Below, one piece after another: positions 6,285 to 6,749 of a stretch of DNA of 6,749 bases (position 1 is its first letter; every line of letters begins with the position of its first letter). The translations under genes were made by a program, and so were the position numbers. This DNA comes from Candidatus Cloacimonadota bacterium. Its GTDB lineage: Bacteria; Cloacimonadota; Cloacimonadia; Cloacimonadales; Cloacimonadaceae. The notes below the pieces were generated by a model. The model was not told where the DNA came from and did not search any database. It saw only the letters and a list, made by a program, of their open reading frames with translations. Where the stretch lies: assembly GCA_028681035.1 (NCBI GenBank), contig JAQUJJ010000169.1, positions 1-6,749 on the forward strand, read 5' to 3'.

Positions 6285-6749
6285 TAGTCCTCCTCATCAA
6301 GCTTGGGAAGGCTTTTTAGGTCTTCTATAGCAACACGTGGATTGGGGTTGGCTTTGTCACTAATTATCCTACCATCCCTGAATGTAATAAAGCGATCTGT
6401 GTATTGGGCAATATCGTTTTCGTGAGTTACCAGAACGATGGTTTTACCTTGCTTGTGAAGTTCCTGCAAAACAGCCATCACCTCTATACTGGTGCGGGTA
6501 TCCAGATTGCCGGTAGGCTCATCGGCAAGGATAAATACGGGATCGTTGACGATAGCGCGAGCAATCGCCACACGCTGCTGTTGTCCACCTGAAAGTTGAT
6601 TGGGGAAATGCTTGGCACGGTCTGCAATCCCCACGGCAGTTAAAGCATGCATCGCTTTCTCATGGCGTTGGTGCAAAGCGCATTTCTTGCAGTATAACAA
6701 TGGCAGTTCCACGTTTTCCAGTGCGGTGGTACGAGGCAACAGATAAAAG
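6284..6749 (-). CDS. LolD/MacB-type ABC transporter ATP-binding protein (partial, N-terminus off window)
   Basis: The C-terminal 154 residues of an ATPase subunit that powers the adjacent permease. The reading frame stays open to the right edge. The first residues, [19 protein letters not shown], match the segment just after the Q-loop in LolD/MacB proteins, so roughly 75-85 residues including Walker A lie outside. The TTG at 6737-6739 that could be read as a start is therefore internal. Visible motifs are the signature [14 protein letters not shown] (from residue 52), Walker B FILADEP (72-78, catalytic Glu77), D-loop GNLD (80-83) and H-loop His109 in [14 protein letters not shown] and DEPTGNLD are characteristic of the lipoprotein-release and macrolide-export subfamily. 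An unremarkable acidic tail of about 25 residues follows. The stop overlaps the permease start by one base. The exact substrate is unknown. Confidence 0.94.
   Translation of the reverse strand, partial: FYLLPRTTALENVELPLLYCKKCALHQRHEKAMHALTAVGIADRAKHFPNQLSGGQQQRVAIARAIVNDPVFILADEPTGNLDTRTSIEVMAVLQELHKQGKTIVLVTHENDIAQYTDRFITFRDGRIISDKANPNPRVAIEDLKSLPKLDEED
6289..6294 (-). promoter_or_regulatory. Strong ribosome-binding site for the ABC permease
   Basis: AGGAGG on the minus strand, 4 bases before the permease ATG and inside the last codons of the ATPase gene. With the TAATG overlap it supports coupled translation of the two transporter subunits and fixes the permease start. Confidence 0.8.

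Noticed and set aside
5932..6330. Open plus-strand frame of 132 codons opposite the permease and ATPase junction
   Set aside because: It lies wholly antisense to two strongly supported, motif-rich genes. Its protein has no recognisable domain, and it spans a gene boundary on the other strand.
6660..6690. Cys-Lys-Lys-Cys pair in the ABC ATPase as a possible metal or redox site
   Set aside because: It falls in a variable helical segment of the family. Two cysteines with no further ligands nearby are not enough to support a site.
6737..6739. TTG as the start codon of the ABC ATPase
   Set aside because: The frame continues upstream to the window edge with the conserved FYL residues that precede LPR in LolD/MacB proteins, so this TTG encodes an internal Leu of a truncated gene.

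Overview
The window is a densely packed, moderately AT-rich bacterial segment. All seven recognisable genes lie on the minus strand, so transcription runs from high to low coordinates. Two genes are cut by the window edges: an ABC-transporter ATPase at the right edge lacks its N-terminus, and murA at the left edge lacks its C-terminus. A LolD/MacB-type export ABC module, MurA and a SpoIIA/Rsb-like partner-switching pair suggest a free-living, probably diderm bacterium outside the best-studied phyla. Something from the FCB, Cloacimonadota or spirochaete neighbourhood would fit. This taxonomic guess is an inference from protein flavour, not a measurement.

Layout in transcription order. (i) 6749-5067: an ABC ATPase (partial) and its MacB/FtsX-type permease, with stop and start codons overlapping by one base (TAATG). 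This is an export or lipoprotein-release type transporter. (ii) 4982-2871: a complete 703-aa EF-G-family translational GTPase, about 84 bases after the permease. Its GTPase motifs are intact, but two normally conserved residues at the tip of domain IV are replaced. (iii) 2803-1583: a small STAS anti-sigma-factor-antagonist-like protein, followed with no gap by a response-regulator receiver domain fused to an RsbW-like ATPase domain. (iv) 1580-747: PrmC, the release-factor glutamine methyltransferase, two bases after the previous stop. (v) 724-1: MurA, the first enzyme of peptidoglycan precursor synthesis, 22 bases after prmC.

The spacings from the STAS gene to murA (0, 2 and 22 bases) look like one transcript. 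The EF-G gene is joined to this group by a 67-base gap and to the transporter by an 84-base gap, so these may or may not belong to the same unit. The STAS and REC-ATPase pair form a compact signalling cassette in which a phosphorylation-controlled ATPase/kinase probably binds or phosphorylates the STAS protein. No sigma factor or PP2C phosphatase is visible, so the output is unknown.

There is no RNA gene, mobile element, CRISPR array or long repeat that I can support. No non-coding stretch exceeds 300 bases. The points most worth a second look are the altered decoding-site contacts of the EF-G and the signalling cassette lodged between two translation genes. I found no clearly undescribed multi-gene defence or biosynthetic system.
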